From the NCBI GenBank assembly GCA_963969595.1, contig OZ018416.1, positions 14,338,065 to 14,402,064 of the forward strand: a stretch of DNA of 64,000 nt. The letters run 5' to 3'. A program made the position numbers and the translations under genes. Below the pieces are notes generated by a model. It did not search any database and was not told where the DNA came from. It saw nothing but the letters and a program-made list of their open reading frames with translations. This document shows positions 42,734 to 53,498 of this stretch, in pieces (the first letter of the stretch is position 1; each line of letters opens with the position of its first letter). The stretch is from Neckera pumila (taxonomy: Eukaryota > Streptophyta > Bryopsida > Hypnales > Neckeraceae).

Positions 42734-43121
42734 AGCGCCAAGGGAAAGATTCAATCCGTGGCTGGACATACGACTGGGCTCATGGGTACTTCTCAGGCCG
42801 GAAGTCCTGGAAACATGTGCTGTTTGGCAAGGAAGAGCATTGTCTATTGTATGCAGACTGGAAAGAGACGCGAACTACGGGAAGTTTTTGCTTCAATATT
42901 GGCAACCGGATAACTCCAAAAGTACGTTGGAGTTGAGGTACCGGAATTGCTAGTACGGTAAATGGATTGTTGAGGATTCAGCCCCTACCTGGGTTGACGC
43001 AGCTACTGTGGCGTATGCAAATTGGTCAAAAATAGTGGATCCAAAACCGAGGACCGTTCCTAAGAAGAGTATGGAGGCTGCCTTGGCGAATTTGAATTGG
43101 GCAAACATGGTGGACCCATGA
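42732..43121 (+). pseudogene. Gene D, C-terminal part in shifted frame
   Basis: Frame 3 reads EAPRERFNPWLDIRLGSWVL, ETCAVWQGRALSIVCRLERD, ANYGKFLLQYWQPDNSKSTL and YGKWIVEDSAPTWVDAATVA, ending NLNWANMVDP and TGA 43119. One TAG (42951) interrupts it. This frame is clearly more protein-like than the overlapping frame that is open longest here (42622-42936). Lysine-rich end, no named family. Confidence 0.65.
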
Positions 43122-44449
43122 TCAAGCGCCTTGTCCTTGAACAGTAATCCATCGTGAGATCACCCGACGTACGGTGGAGTAGCGCGCCTATCGTAATATC
43201 TCACGATGCATTGCGGGAGTTGTCGCAGCCATCATAAGATCTCACAATGCATTGTTCAGGTTGCTGCGGACATCGTGAGATCCCACAAGGCTTTCCACAT
43301 CGAGGTAGCTTAGTCGCAAGTTAGGTTTTCCAAGTACATTACCATGTTTGAGTTTGACTGTTATACAATGAACCTCTGAGTGTTGTTTTTATATGACATG
43401 TATTAGCATCATAAATCTTTATGAATATATGAATTTGTTTATGGTGTTCATTATGCGTGCAAAACACGGGCAGTCACCTGATATGTGAAGTGCGGGCTGT
43501 TTTTTCTTTCATCTGCTGAATGGAAGTGGTTCGTGTTTTTATCAGTGACAAATACAGTGTTTGGATTATACATGCACAAAGATTAGTCTGAATACGCACT
43601 TATTTTTTTAACCTTTCAGTCCGTGTTGGAATTCCAATCTACTGGATTCTGCATGTTCACAATTATATGGACATCAAAGATTGGATGTATTTCAGAAGTG
43701 ATAGAACCCCAATTTTCTCCACACAAATTGAAATCTCTCAAATGGAATAGTATATTAGCCGATATTCATCAGTCTACAAATGTATGCTGAATGTCTGAGC
43801 ACTTGTAACTCACTTGTCTACAGTCTTGACATTCCATTGGATGTAGTGTGAAATGACAATGTTTCTTGTGTTAGCACTCCATCGGGGGATCTCCTGCTTA
43901 GATAAAATTGGTCTCCTTCTTCCCAAGAGGAAGTGCTTGTTTGATAATTCTGAAGTGATGTTTGGGACTTCTAGCGAATTTCCAGTTTTCCTCCATGAAT
44001 GTGTCTATGAATTGCACTGTCTACAGCACATGAATCAAATCATAGCGCTTCGACAAGAAGATTGTCAATGAAGCCAACGCATATTCGACAACCTTGTCAG
44101 GGGATCTCCCGATGCATTCATTTCAAACAAAACGTTGAGTGAGGGATTAATATGGGGCTCGGAGCCGTATTTGCTTGAATTGGTTGTCATCGTAGAATTT
44201 CTCGATAGGTTCGGGGACATGAGCTGTAAACGGGATGCTATAAACGTTGTGCTGTAAATGGGATGCTGAAATTATGGAAACCCGGTCCACAGATTTTCCA
44301 ATCCAAGCATGTGAACTCTGGCATAGTCAACTACAGAACAATAATTTACAAATTTTCTAGCATTTCCAAGCACACGAAGAAGCACTCTCCAAAAGACTTA
44401 TAAGTCCAGAAATTGAGGTAGATCGGGGGATTTCACCATCTCTTTAATT

Positions 44450-45143
44450 CTGGACTATTGAAAGTCTAGAAGTAGTTAAATATGGCATAAATTAAGTTTT
44501 TTTGAATTTTTGTTTTCCTAGACTCTCAATTCTATTCTCCACCATAAAAGTTTAAAGTTCAAAACTCTGTAGTGCAAAAAATTAAATTTAAGAAGGTTCA
44601 AAGTCAAATAATTTAGGCTCACAATGTGCTGAAAAATTGGATTTTTTCACTTTAAATGCAGATATCTTGCAATTTGTGTGGTCAAAAATTTTGAAATTTT
44701 TTCCAGACATTATTTTATTAATTAGGTGTAGATCCCACAGTTAAATGTAAAGAAAAACAATTTTCAAATTTTTTTACTCTTTACTATAGAAATGTGAGTT
44801 TTGAGTGTTTTTTGGCACAAAAAAGGCCTTGGACCTTTAGGGGTTAAAGTAGACTCTAAAAAAATTCAACTATAAAAATTATAACAAAATTTTTACTTTG
44901 GAAAGATTTTTATAGTACTTTGATAAGTAGTAAATAACAAAAACAACACTCTCATAAAAAAACATTGATTGATGTTGGTTCAAATTATCTGAATACACAC
45001 GTAGACAGTTGAATGTACAAGTAAACAAGCAGGTCTTTACAAGTGACTATCACTATCTAAATATGTAATTACTTTTGCACATTTCTTTTCATAAAATATT
45101 TAGTACAACCCTCTATAAACTTTTATTTACAGATTGTTGCAAG
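44450..45143. other. AT-rich spacer
   Basis: No gene. Part of it (about 44550-44710) resembles 59860-60030, with shared words GTTCAAAGTCAAATAAT and TATCTTGCAAT, so it is another dispersed AT-rich repeat. Confidence 0.55.
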
Positions 45144-45479
45144 CATTAGCGCAAAAATCAGCCCTCCGGAGGGCCGCTCCAAATTGACATGCCAAGTTAT
45201 TTCAAGCTTGGCCTGTCAACTTGGAAAAGTGCCCCCGGTGAGCAATCAAAGTATAAAACTGCTCACCGGAGTAGTCAAATTCCACAATTTTTTTATTTTT
45301 ATCTTTATTTTTTAAATAATTTTTTATTCAAAAATTTGGATTCCTGCACCATTGTCACAGCAATTTCAGTTGTGCGGAAATAAAAGAAAAACTAATTTTT
45401 CAGACTCGACAAAGAAAATTTCAAGGTACTAAAGGGGTTCAGGGAGGAGCCCATGGGAGGGTTGATTTTTTCTCTAATG
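45144..45479. mobile_element. MITE family M1, copy 1
   Basis: Starts CATTAGCGC and ends TCTCTAATG, so it has inverted ends CATTAGAGA. Carries the sub-terminal palindrome CCCTCCGGAGGG and an internal block TTGGATTCCTGCACCATTGT followed by GCGGAAATA. No coding sequence. Confidence 0.75.
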
Positions 45480-45617
45480 AAACACTTGTCCATGCATTTT
45501 TTGTCCTTTTAGCCTATTAAATTTGAAATGAAGGTATCTATGGTAGTTAAGTTGTGTATTGAGTAATTTACTTAATTCTTTAATATGAATTATTACTTTT
45601 AAATAGCCCCCAATTGG

Positions 45618-45735
45618 CATTTGAAAAAAAGTCAGCCCTCCGAAGGATCCTAAATTTGGCTTAATGAGACTAGAAATTGCTTTTTTTCCCTATTTCCGTG
45701 CAACAAAATCTCTAGTGACAGTGGCGCAAGAAGTC
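45618..45735. mobile_element. MITE M1, partial inverted copy
   Basis: GTCAGCCCTCCGAAGGATCC near one end and CCCTATTTCCGTGCAAC...GACAGTGGCGCAAG inside, matching the M1 internal block in reverse. The far end merges into the next copy. Confidence 0.55.
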
Positions 45736-45826
45736 AATTTTGCAAATTAAAAATTTATTAAAATTTTATTTTTTAATCTTAGAAAAATATTTTTTAAAAA
45801 AACAACTACAAAACTACAAAAGCTGA

Positions 45827-46178
45827 CATTAGAGAAAATTTAAGGCCTCCGGAGGGTTGCTCTACGGGCCTCCAAAGGACCCTGAAATAGTATTTTTTGG
45901 GGCTAAAAATTAGTTTTTTGCCCTATTTCCGCGTAGCAATTTCTGCTATGACAGTGGCGCAGGAATCCAAATCCGCAAGTAAAAATTTAATTAAATTTTA
46001 AAAAAAATAAAAAAAATAAAAAAAATAAAAAAAATAATGAAATCTATTTGCTCCGACAAGCAGTTATACACTCTGACTGCTCACCAAGGGCACTTTTCCA
46101 AGTTGACAAGCCATGCATGAAATAGCATGGCATGTCAATTTGGAACGGCCCTCCCGTGGGTTGAAATTTTCTCTAATG
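45827..46178. mobile_element. MITE M1, full inverted copy
   Basis: CATTAGAGAAAATTTAAGGC at the left and AAATTTTCTCTAATG at the right, a ~15 bp inverted repeat. Contains GCCCTATTTCCGCG...GACAGTGGCGCAGG, and the CAAGCCATGC/GCATGGCATG inner hairpin. Confidence 0.8.
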
Positions 46179-46184
46179 TTGTTT

Positions 46185-46305
46185 CGGCGAGTAGTTAGTC
46201 AAGTTCACTGCTCAACTTAGGCCATTTCAAGAGTGACAAGCCAAGCTTGAAATAGATTGGCCTGTCAATTTGGAGCAACCCTCTAGAGGATTGCTTTTTT
46301 CTCTA
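46185..46305. mobile_element. MITE M1, partial copy
   Basis: GTGACAAGCCAAGCTTGAAA, then CCCTCTAGAGGATTGCTTTT and TTCTCTAAGGG: the right-hand third of M1. Confidence 0.6.
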
Positions 46306-46740
46306 AGGGATGTCTTTTTTTTCCATTTGAGGGGATTTAGTATTATTTTTGGCCTAAATTGAATGCAAATTTGAAGCTCAAAATTGGGATAAAAGGATTT
46401 TTACTAAGTTACACAAAAAGAATAAAGTGTCTCTACGGGCAATTTCATTAAAATGGCAATATTTTCTTAAAATGGTGTAAAAATAGTTCAGAATGCCCGT
46501 TCTAAATCTATACTTGTCCTAGATGGTTTAGAACAGCCGTTTTGAAATTGGTACCTGTCCTAGATGGTTTAAAACAACCGTTTTGAAATTTGTACCTATC
46601 CTAGATGGTAAAAATGGCACACTCTCAAAGTAGCACTTGGAATACCACCAATTTAATGAAATTGCCCATTTCCCTTCTACATGTGCTCAAAATATGCTAC
46701 CTTTGCACATGTGCAAAGAACAATTTTTTTTCCCTAAAGA
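46306..46740. repeat. Tandem CCGTTYTGAAAT...CCTAGATG repeats
   Basis: Near 46493-46612 a ~55 bp unit repeats about 2.5 times: half-palindrome GAACRGCCGTTYTGAAAT, then TACCTGTCCTAGATGGTTTA. The same words recur at 49790-50060, marking both as one element type. Confidence 0.75.
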
Positions 46741-47040
46741 TGCAAATTGTAGAGAAGAAATATCTTCAAATTGGAAAAAATGGGTTTTTTCTTGTTTATT
46801 TTTTTGAATTTTTACTATTTTCTGAAAATAAAATTCCAAAATATTGATTTCTTGCATTTTCCACCACTCTTCTTTTGTGCATAACTTTTAGAGATATAAT
46901 TTTTTAGGTCTAAAATTTTAGAGGCATACTATTTTAGCGACATTCAAAGCTTTAAAAATATCCCAATTTAATTTCATTTGAAAAAAATTATTCCAAAAGT
47001 CACAATACTCCCATATAAAGGCCGTTTTGAGTCAAAATGG
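46740..47040 (+). repeat. AT-rich dispersed repeat, inverted partner at 58190-58450
   Basis: Shared ordered words in reverse complement: AGAGATATAATTTTTTAGGT, CATACTATTTTA and CCAAAAGTCACAAT. No coding sequence. Confidence 0.65.
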
Positions 47041-47835
47041 TAGGTTTTTTCTTGCAACTACCCTTGTATGAATGCTAACTAGGGTATCTACATGTAGAAG
47101 GATGCGAACTAATTAGTGTATATTATCTACATTTGCTAACTAGGATACTAACTAGAATATGTACGCATAAGAATTCTACTATAATTGCTTTTAACACAAT
47201 CGGGTTTCAATTTTGTTTGCCTACAAAACTTTTGAAACTCCCACATGTACTAAGGTAACTACACCTAATTTCAACACCTTTCTAAAACCGCACAATTTAA
47301 ATTCTTGTTTAAAATGTACTTCCACTATTTATAAGAGTCTATAGTTGGTTATCCTAAATCCTATTTTCAGTACTTTGAAAATTCATAGTTTACTCATACA
47401 ATGTCCAAAAAATGCATCCTAAGAGACTTTAGAATCCCCTTTGACTTTCAACAACACCCCATGAAAACTTTTTTAATATAATAGGGGAACCATGTTGAAT
47501 TGCTTATTTGTTCAAGCCCAATTTGTCATGACCAAGCCCCCCGTGGCACTTGATGGCTATATTGTGCCACATCGTAACCCCAGTGTGCCATTCTTTGGCG
47601 GTGCCATTGTCACTTTCTCTCCTTCCCCCGCTACCTCCTTCAATTCCTCCCCTCAATGCTTCTTTCCATTGCCTTGCGTGCTCCCGACTATTCTCCCTGC
47701 CTTAGTTTGTTTCAATTCATTGTTTTGCGAGTTTCTCCTCTCCAGAATAGATTTGCTTTTTTCAGTGCCAATTGCATGCTTCAATTCAAGCATTTAGTGC
47801 GTCGCAGTTTCAAGCTTTGATGAATTTATTTCAAG

Positions 47836-50800
47836 TTTTGGAGTGAATTAATTTTGAGTTAAAATGGCAAGGAGATGCGCAGCTAGCTGCACGATTCAAA
47901 CTTGAATCTTGAGGTTGTCCGAGCTAGTTTAATTTGAAAGGAAACTCCACCAATGTGCCCAGTGCAAAAGATGCTGAAATGGAATCTCAGTTGCTGCTCC
48001 AATGAGGGTGGCCTGGTGCAGTGGAGGAGACATTTCAGACAGTTTTTTCCACTGCTGGATTACGGTGTTGGGCCTGGCTGGGCCCATATATATACCGCCA
48101 CCAGCCCTCCGATGAGTCTCATATGACCTGATAATATGGAAACGAATAAACAATACATTGAACGACAATTGCGCTGATCGATTCCATGCGCCATATATTT
48201 TTCATTTTCCAGTACTTATTCTATGCGCCATTTTCGACATTGACAAGTTACCTTGCCAGTTTGCCAGTGTGCCCACAGATATATGAAAACTATTTTGCAA
48301 ATTACATTTTGACACCCACAACACTGTGCACTGTTAAACTAGGATTTTCTATTCGGCTCCCTAAGTCATTGCATTCCTTTCCTTTTAAATTTGAGCGTCT
48401 ATAGTGCCATTTAAATGGAATTGCGCCATTTATCGATCGAAATTGGCGTTCTTGACAGAAGTCGCTGGCCCTGGTTATAGGGACCATTTGGACAATTGGC
48501 CGACCTGGATCTCACAACTGAACACATGGTCGAAAATCTGCAACACAAGAACACAGAACCAGCATGCACGTTAGAATTGAATGCGTTCGTTATAATTCAG
48601 TTCGAGATTGCAGTATCAGGCAAGGGCGAAAGTGTAGCTCCCTATCCAATTCGATCGGAACCCGGAGCTCTCATGAACATTTCATCAATTCAACCTGACT
48701 GAAGAGTCGTAATAAAAAGTTTGTTATCATTCTCGTCTCGAACTAGTTGGTCGATTTCCACATCCGAGACTCAGCGTGAATTGATTAAATCTTTCAATAA
48801 TGGGGCCAGCAGACTTCGGTACATGATGAAACTTAACTAATTAATCCACCTGTAGAAAATCATTCAGTACAAGTAAACCTCATAACATTTAGTAGCCTTC
48901 ATGTCCACTGCCTTTCCTCCATGCACCCTGATCATTACATTGAGCCCTCCACCTGTCTAGTTAGCTACGGATGGGTGTAGAATATTTCATACCATCTACT
49001 GTAGAGTCAAGACATCAAGGCATGCAGTGACAGTGCATGCTCCTGAATGTTATGTCTCTCGCAAAACAGGAGGTATATGTTAACTCCAAAACGTGGAAGA
49101 TTAAAACGACCTCCTGTCCCTCAGACCCTCACTTACTTTACATCAATAGAAAACAAAATGATCTGAATTCAACAGCTCTTCTCTCGGTGTCCAAGGAACA
49201 ACAAAATTACAATACATGCCTTCACTTCTAGTCAATATCGTCAAATTTCTTTAGGGTGTTCCAGTACTTTGGCACCTTCGAGAACACAAATCCACGCCTG
49301 TCCTAGATTTAAGACCTTCGTGTCCAGATCCGTCACAACTTTTGGCGCAGGAATCATGCCAATTTAATTAACGAAATTGGTTATTTTAAGTTGGCTCCCT
49401 TGGCCTCTCAAAACTCTCGGCACTTCGTGATCAACGTGGTCCCTCGCCCAGCCTGACTTCTTGCCTCCAGCAATCACAAAAACTCTAAAGACAGAATGAT
49501 GTTTCACAAGAGCCTGGGTCCAGACAGACAGGCGAATTTCGCATACAACTTCAGCACTTATCTCATGATCAACTAGAACGAAGTCCGGTGAGTGCGGAGC
49601 AACGCGTGCACATCATCACCCAATTGCAAAAAATCCATTTCCGTAGTGCAACTCTGCATTTCACAACTTGAGCTAGTACGGAATTTGAATCGGCAACTTC
49701 GTGAATTTGACGATTCAGGCGCCAAAAATTGTACGTGACCCACATTAACACAAACCTCTAGAATCTAGGACAGGTACAGAAACGTGCGTTCTGAAAGAGC
49801 CTGAGGGCTGTATGGTGAATTTCGTTAAAATGGCGGCATTCCATTACAATGGCACGTTATTTCAGTTCAGAATGGCCGTTCTGAAATCTATAGCGATGGT
49901 ACATTCTGAAAATCTACGTATGTCCTAGATATCTAAAATCTATACCTATCCTACATTTTTTAGAACAATCGGTCTAAAATCTATATAGTTCCTAGATGTT
50001 TGAAATCTACAACAGTCTTAGATGTCTGGAATATATAACAGTTCTAGATGTTCAGAGCGGATGGTCTGAAAAAATGGCATAAGGAATATGGCACAAGGAA
50101 AATATGGCACTGGGAATACCGCCATTTTAATGAAATTTGCCATTTGTGGAAATACGCCAATTTAACGAAATTGACGTTTTCAGTCTCTATTCCATACTCA
50201 AGCTGGGATTTTGCAGATCAAGTTGCGCTACAGAATTGGGTTTATGGAAGTTGGACTGCTTTTGGTGCAATCGCTCGGCTCATGATCCCAATCCAGCTGG
50301 AGGTAATTGAAGAGACAACTCTAGTACGTTTCCTGAGTCAATCATCTAATCCCGCATCTAATACTCGAAATTCAGTCGATATAGATCAGTATAGTCAAAT
50401 TCATTGACTTGGCACGATTCCGGTGCCAAAATCGTGACATATCTCTAAATACATGGAGGTCTAAAGTATAGGACTGATGTGAAATTATGTTCCAGAACGC
50501 GTTCTGAAATGTGTCAAAGTATTGGAAAACCGCCAAATTCATGTTTCAGGTGTATTTGTCTAGAACAGCAGCAGGTGAACTCACACAACCACCACCGAAT
50601 GTCAACTTCGGTCAACTGGTGGTATTCCATTGCTTTGACACTTTAATTTTCAGAACGTGTTCTGAAACGCAAAATCCATACCAGTCCTATACTTCAGACT
50701 TGCACGTATATGTAGAGATATGTCACAGTTTTTTACTCCAGAATCGCTCCAATTTCTTATGAAATTGATGATTCCGACACACGCTCCCAATTCCTCCAGG

Positions 50801-51130
50801 TCAATGAGTCTGCACGTACAATTATCAGTCTGCGTCGACATTGCAATCAATTCATGGTGGGCTCAAGTAGATGCAGACAATACTCAGTTTGGTAAGGACC
50901 GTTATCGGAGTACGTAGTTTTACGGATTCAGACATATATATGTATCATGCGATTTCGATAGAATCACCATCTGCCATGCTTCAGCTAGATGATGAAACCT
51001 TTTGCACAGCACATTAGTGGTATTTCCTTTCAAATTAAACTCGTTACGACAGCTCAAGAATCAAGTTTGAATTATTGTCTGCACCCGTGCAACTCCTTGC
51101 CATTTTAATTCAAAGTTAATTTGCCAAGTC
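47836..51130. repeat. 3.3 kb nested inverted-repeat element
   Basis: Outer arms: 47836-47960 (AAAATGGCAAGGAG, AATTCAAACTTGAATCTTGA-like, TTTAATTTGAAAGGAAA) match 51018-51130 in reverse complement. Inner arms: 49255-49370 (TCCTAGATTTAAGACC...TTTTGGCGCAGGAA) match 49670-49790 in reverse, and the same block recurs near 50425-50490 and inverted near 50650-50760. The inner copies carry CAGAACGCGTTCTG and CAGAACGTGTTCTG palindromes. Short ORFs inside (48496-48702, 50048-50407) lack any support. No target duplication found. Confidence 0.65.
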
Positions 51131-51391
51131 AACTAAATTCCCTTTCGTGCAGCGGATCGTGCTCGTGAAGCTAAGGTTCTTGTCGGAGAAGCATCGAATC
51201 CATCGTCGCCAGACTCTTAGGGCCTCCTTTGAGCCTGTTCGCATGGGGGCCTGACCCGATGTGGAGGTCGGGTGACCTGATCCCCAGGTAGGCCCCCCAC
51301 CAGCTGCACAGCAAGAGCTCCAGTGGACTTGCTGTCAACTGTGACGAGATTAGAAAAAGGAGCTTTACAACTAATCCATCATGAGAAAAGG

Positions 51392-51757
51392 CATTAGAGA
51401 AAAATTCAGCCTCTTCGAGGCCCTCTGAAGTTGGAATGCCATGCTATTCTTTGCATGGCCTGTCAACTTCGAAATTGCTCTTTGGTGAGTAGTCAGAGTC
51501 TCGCTGGAGCAATCAAGTTTTGCAAAAAAAATTCATTTTTTTTTTTTCCATTTTTTTTAAGGTTACAAAAAAAAATTAAAAATTAAAAATTATTATTATT
51601 ATTATTCGAAATTTTGGGTTCCTGTGCCACTGCCGTTGCAATTTCAGCAGGGCGGAAATAGGGGAAAAGCAATTTTTTGAACAAAATAAAAGTAAATTTC
51701 AGGGTACCTCGGAGGGCTGTGGAGCAGCCCTGTGGAGGCCAGAAATTTCCTCTAATG
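51392..51757. mobile_element. MITE M1, copy at 51.4 kb
   Basis: CATTAGAGAAAAATTCAGCC at the left and GAAATTTCCTCTAATG at the right. Contains the internal block TTGGGTTCCTGTGCCACTGC and GCGGAAATAGGG, plus ATTATTATT and T/A homopolymers. Confidence 0.8.
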
Positions 51758-52159
51758 GAAGGTAGAAAGAGTTCATCTTGTTTGTAAACTAGAAATCTTA
51801 AAATGATTTGAGGCCCTTGTTTTCCACTTATTATTTGTGAGCGCCCTCTTCTTCTCTGCCTTGGCCCTTGTTTTCCATTTATTATTTGTAGCAGTCAGTG
51901 AATTTTTTTTTGTTTTTTTGTTTTTTTGAACAACTCAGTGAAGTTTTTCATGCATAGAAAACAAGTGAGATTTGCTACAAACATCATGTCAATGAAAGTA
52001 GAAAGGCTCATATGTGGAAGTAGATATGGGGCAAAGTATTAATAGGGTTCTAGGATGCTATAATTATAAACTAAAATTAAAGTTGCAATTGTTAAACGCT
52101 TTTAATTTTGGAATTTGAATTAATGTAACTTGGAAAACATAACAGTTGCAGGTTACAAT

Positions 52160-52490
52160 CAGAGTTGTCACATCGGACATTCCAGGGTCACCGGACATCC
52201 CAAACGGATAGGCGAACCAGACCGGGCAGCCAAACGGTCTGTGCCAGTTTGCACAGAAATCGAACCATGGAGTTGGGCCACTTAGCGGGGACTTAAAGAA
52301 CTAGGCGGGGACTTAAAGACGGGGTGTGGACTTAAGGCTGGGGTGTAAACTTAAGGGCAGGGACATAAAGACAGGGTGGGGACGTAAGGATAAAGTCAAT
52401 TATATGTTGACTACATCAGATGAGCGGAACCTCAATTGGACGTCCCGGATAGGTGGGCAGGCGAGCGACTTGTCCGGTGTGATAACCCTG
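52160..52490. mobile_element. hAT-like MITE, 331 bp, with internal minisatellite
   Basis: Perfect 8 bp target duplication GTTACAAT (52152-52159 and 52491-52498). 20 bp terminal inverted repeats CAGAGTTGTCACATCGGACA and CAGGGTTATCACACCGGACA, starting CAG-R-G as in hAT. The interior has 5-6 imperfect ~20 bp repeats of GGCGGGGACTTAAAGAC. Non-coding. Confidence 0.9.
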
Positions 52491-52568
52491 GTTACAATGT
52501 AATTGCTACGCAAATTCTCCATGGACATGAATAAAAATGAAAGAAAAAAATTATAAAAAATCATTTAC

Positions 52569-52722
52569 CTGTTTTGGGTGCCATGTTGAGAGAATAAATA
52601 ACATCAATGGGATTGGCCATTGATTGAGAAGAGTCAGGCAACCAACTAGAAATGTAATTATAGATTTTCCATATCATATTAGCCTTCAATTCCTTGATTT
52701 CCTTCTTCTCACCAGCATCCAT
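52569..52722 (-). pseudogene. Minus-strand exon remnant, unknown protein
   Basis: ATG at 52722 (MDAGEKKEIKELKANMIWKI...) runs 51 codons in normal protein composition to a splice-like GTAAATG at 52568. Lies inside the Harbinger-like candidate and may be part of its protein. Family unknown; it could be an unrelated fragment. Confidence 0.35.
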
Positions 52723-52832
52723 TGTCTAGTAGCTTTTTTTTTCTACTAGGTATTATTTTTTTGTTATCTCAAATTTTTTGGAAATCACCATGGATACCTT
52801 CAAATTTATCTTGACACTACTGAGGAGAGCGG

Positions 52833-53144
52833 CTAATTCCTTGTTGGAAACAAAAGTTGAAACAAGAGTCCAACGTTCATGTCTAGGTTTGTGAAGAGCC
52901 TTTGCGTCAGCACTTGGACTGTGTGTGAACCAATCGTTTTTTTTATAGTAAGCATAACCATAAGGTCTAAAGTACTCCGTGCCCCCTTCTTATATCCCCT
53001 CCCATGCATGTTGTCCCCTTGAAGCTCCCCCATTTCACAGTCCTCTTCATCATTGAGAGATGGATCATTCTCATTGAGTTCAGAAAATTGCGATGAAAGC
53101 TGACCTTGGGATGAAAATTGTGAATGTGATGAAGGGGACCTCAT
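52833..53144 (-). pseudogene. Minus-strand ORF fragment, Ser/Gln and acidic N-terminus
   Basis: 103 codons from ATG 53144 (MRSPSSHSQFSSQGQLSSQF), then an acidic stretch, then GARSTLDLMVMLTIKKTIGS. A disordered N-terminus followed by a helical segment is plausible for a transposon accessory protein, but no family is recognised. Confidence 0.35.
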
Positions 53145-53171
53145 TCAAAACATTGGGCCTAAAAGGAAGAC

Positions 53172-53239
53172 CATTATAGAGAGTTTGGGCCCTGTAGAGG
53201 GCTGTCTGACAAACCATTGGATGTACAAATCCAGAGGAA

Positions 53240-53293
<54 letters not shown>

Positions 53294-53498
53294 TTATTTA
53301 TTTATAAAAATATTTTATTTGGAAAAAGAAATTAAAAAATATATTTTTCTTAGTCCCAGACTTGCGTGGCTTACAACGTTTTTGTGGAAAAAAATATTTT
53401 ACTTTTATTACTTTTTAATATTTCAAATTTTTTTTTTGTAAGTGTACATTTCACTATAGTTGCAGCGGACCTCAGCAGGGTTAAGATTTCTTCTAATG
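53172..53498. mobile_element. MITE M1, diverged copy with (TA)n
   Basis: Ends CATTATAGAGAGTTTGGGCC and GGGTTAAGATTTCTTCTAATG. The interior carries a (TA)n run (53249-53289) and AT-rich filler. Confidence 0.65.

Larger units (their letters stand above)
38913..44440. repeat. Dispersed palindrome family ATCGTGAGATCTCACGAT around gene D
   Basis: Full or near-full copies at about 39107, 39290, 41066, 41088, 43150, 43188, 43232, 43270, 43883, 44098, 44190 and 44421. Examples are ATCGTAATATCTCACGAT (43189) and ATCATAAGATCTCACAAT (43233); the perfect consensus is self-complementary over 18 bp. Copies lie upstream, downstream and in the intron of gene D, not in its exons. Confidence 0.8.

Noticed and set aside
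42622..42936. 104-codon ORF at the end of gene D
   Set aside because: It overlaps a better reading in another frame that continues to NLNWANMVDP. The listed ORF is rich in Trp/Gly/Arg and lacks continuity upstream.
47492..47797. 101-codon ORF
   Set aside because: Pyrimidine-rich low-complexity sequence giving Phe/Pro/Ser/Leu; no intron signals, paralog or motif.
53217..53441. 74-codon ORF over the TA repeat
   Set aside because: The protein is an (Ile-Tyr)n artefact of a TA microsatellite inside a MITE.
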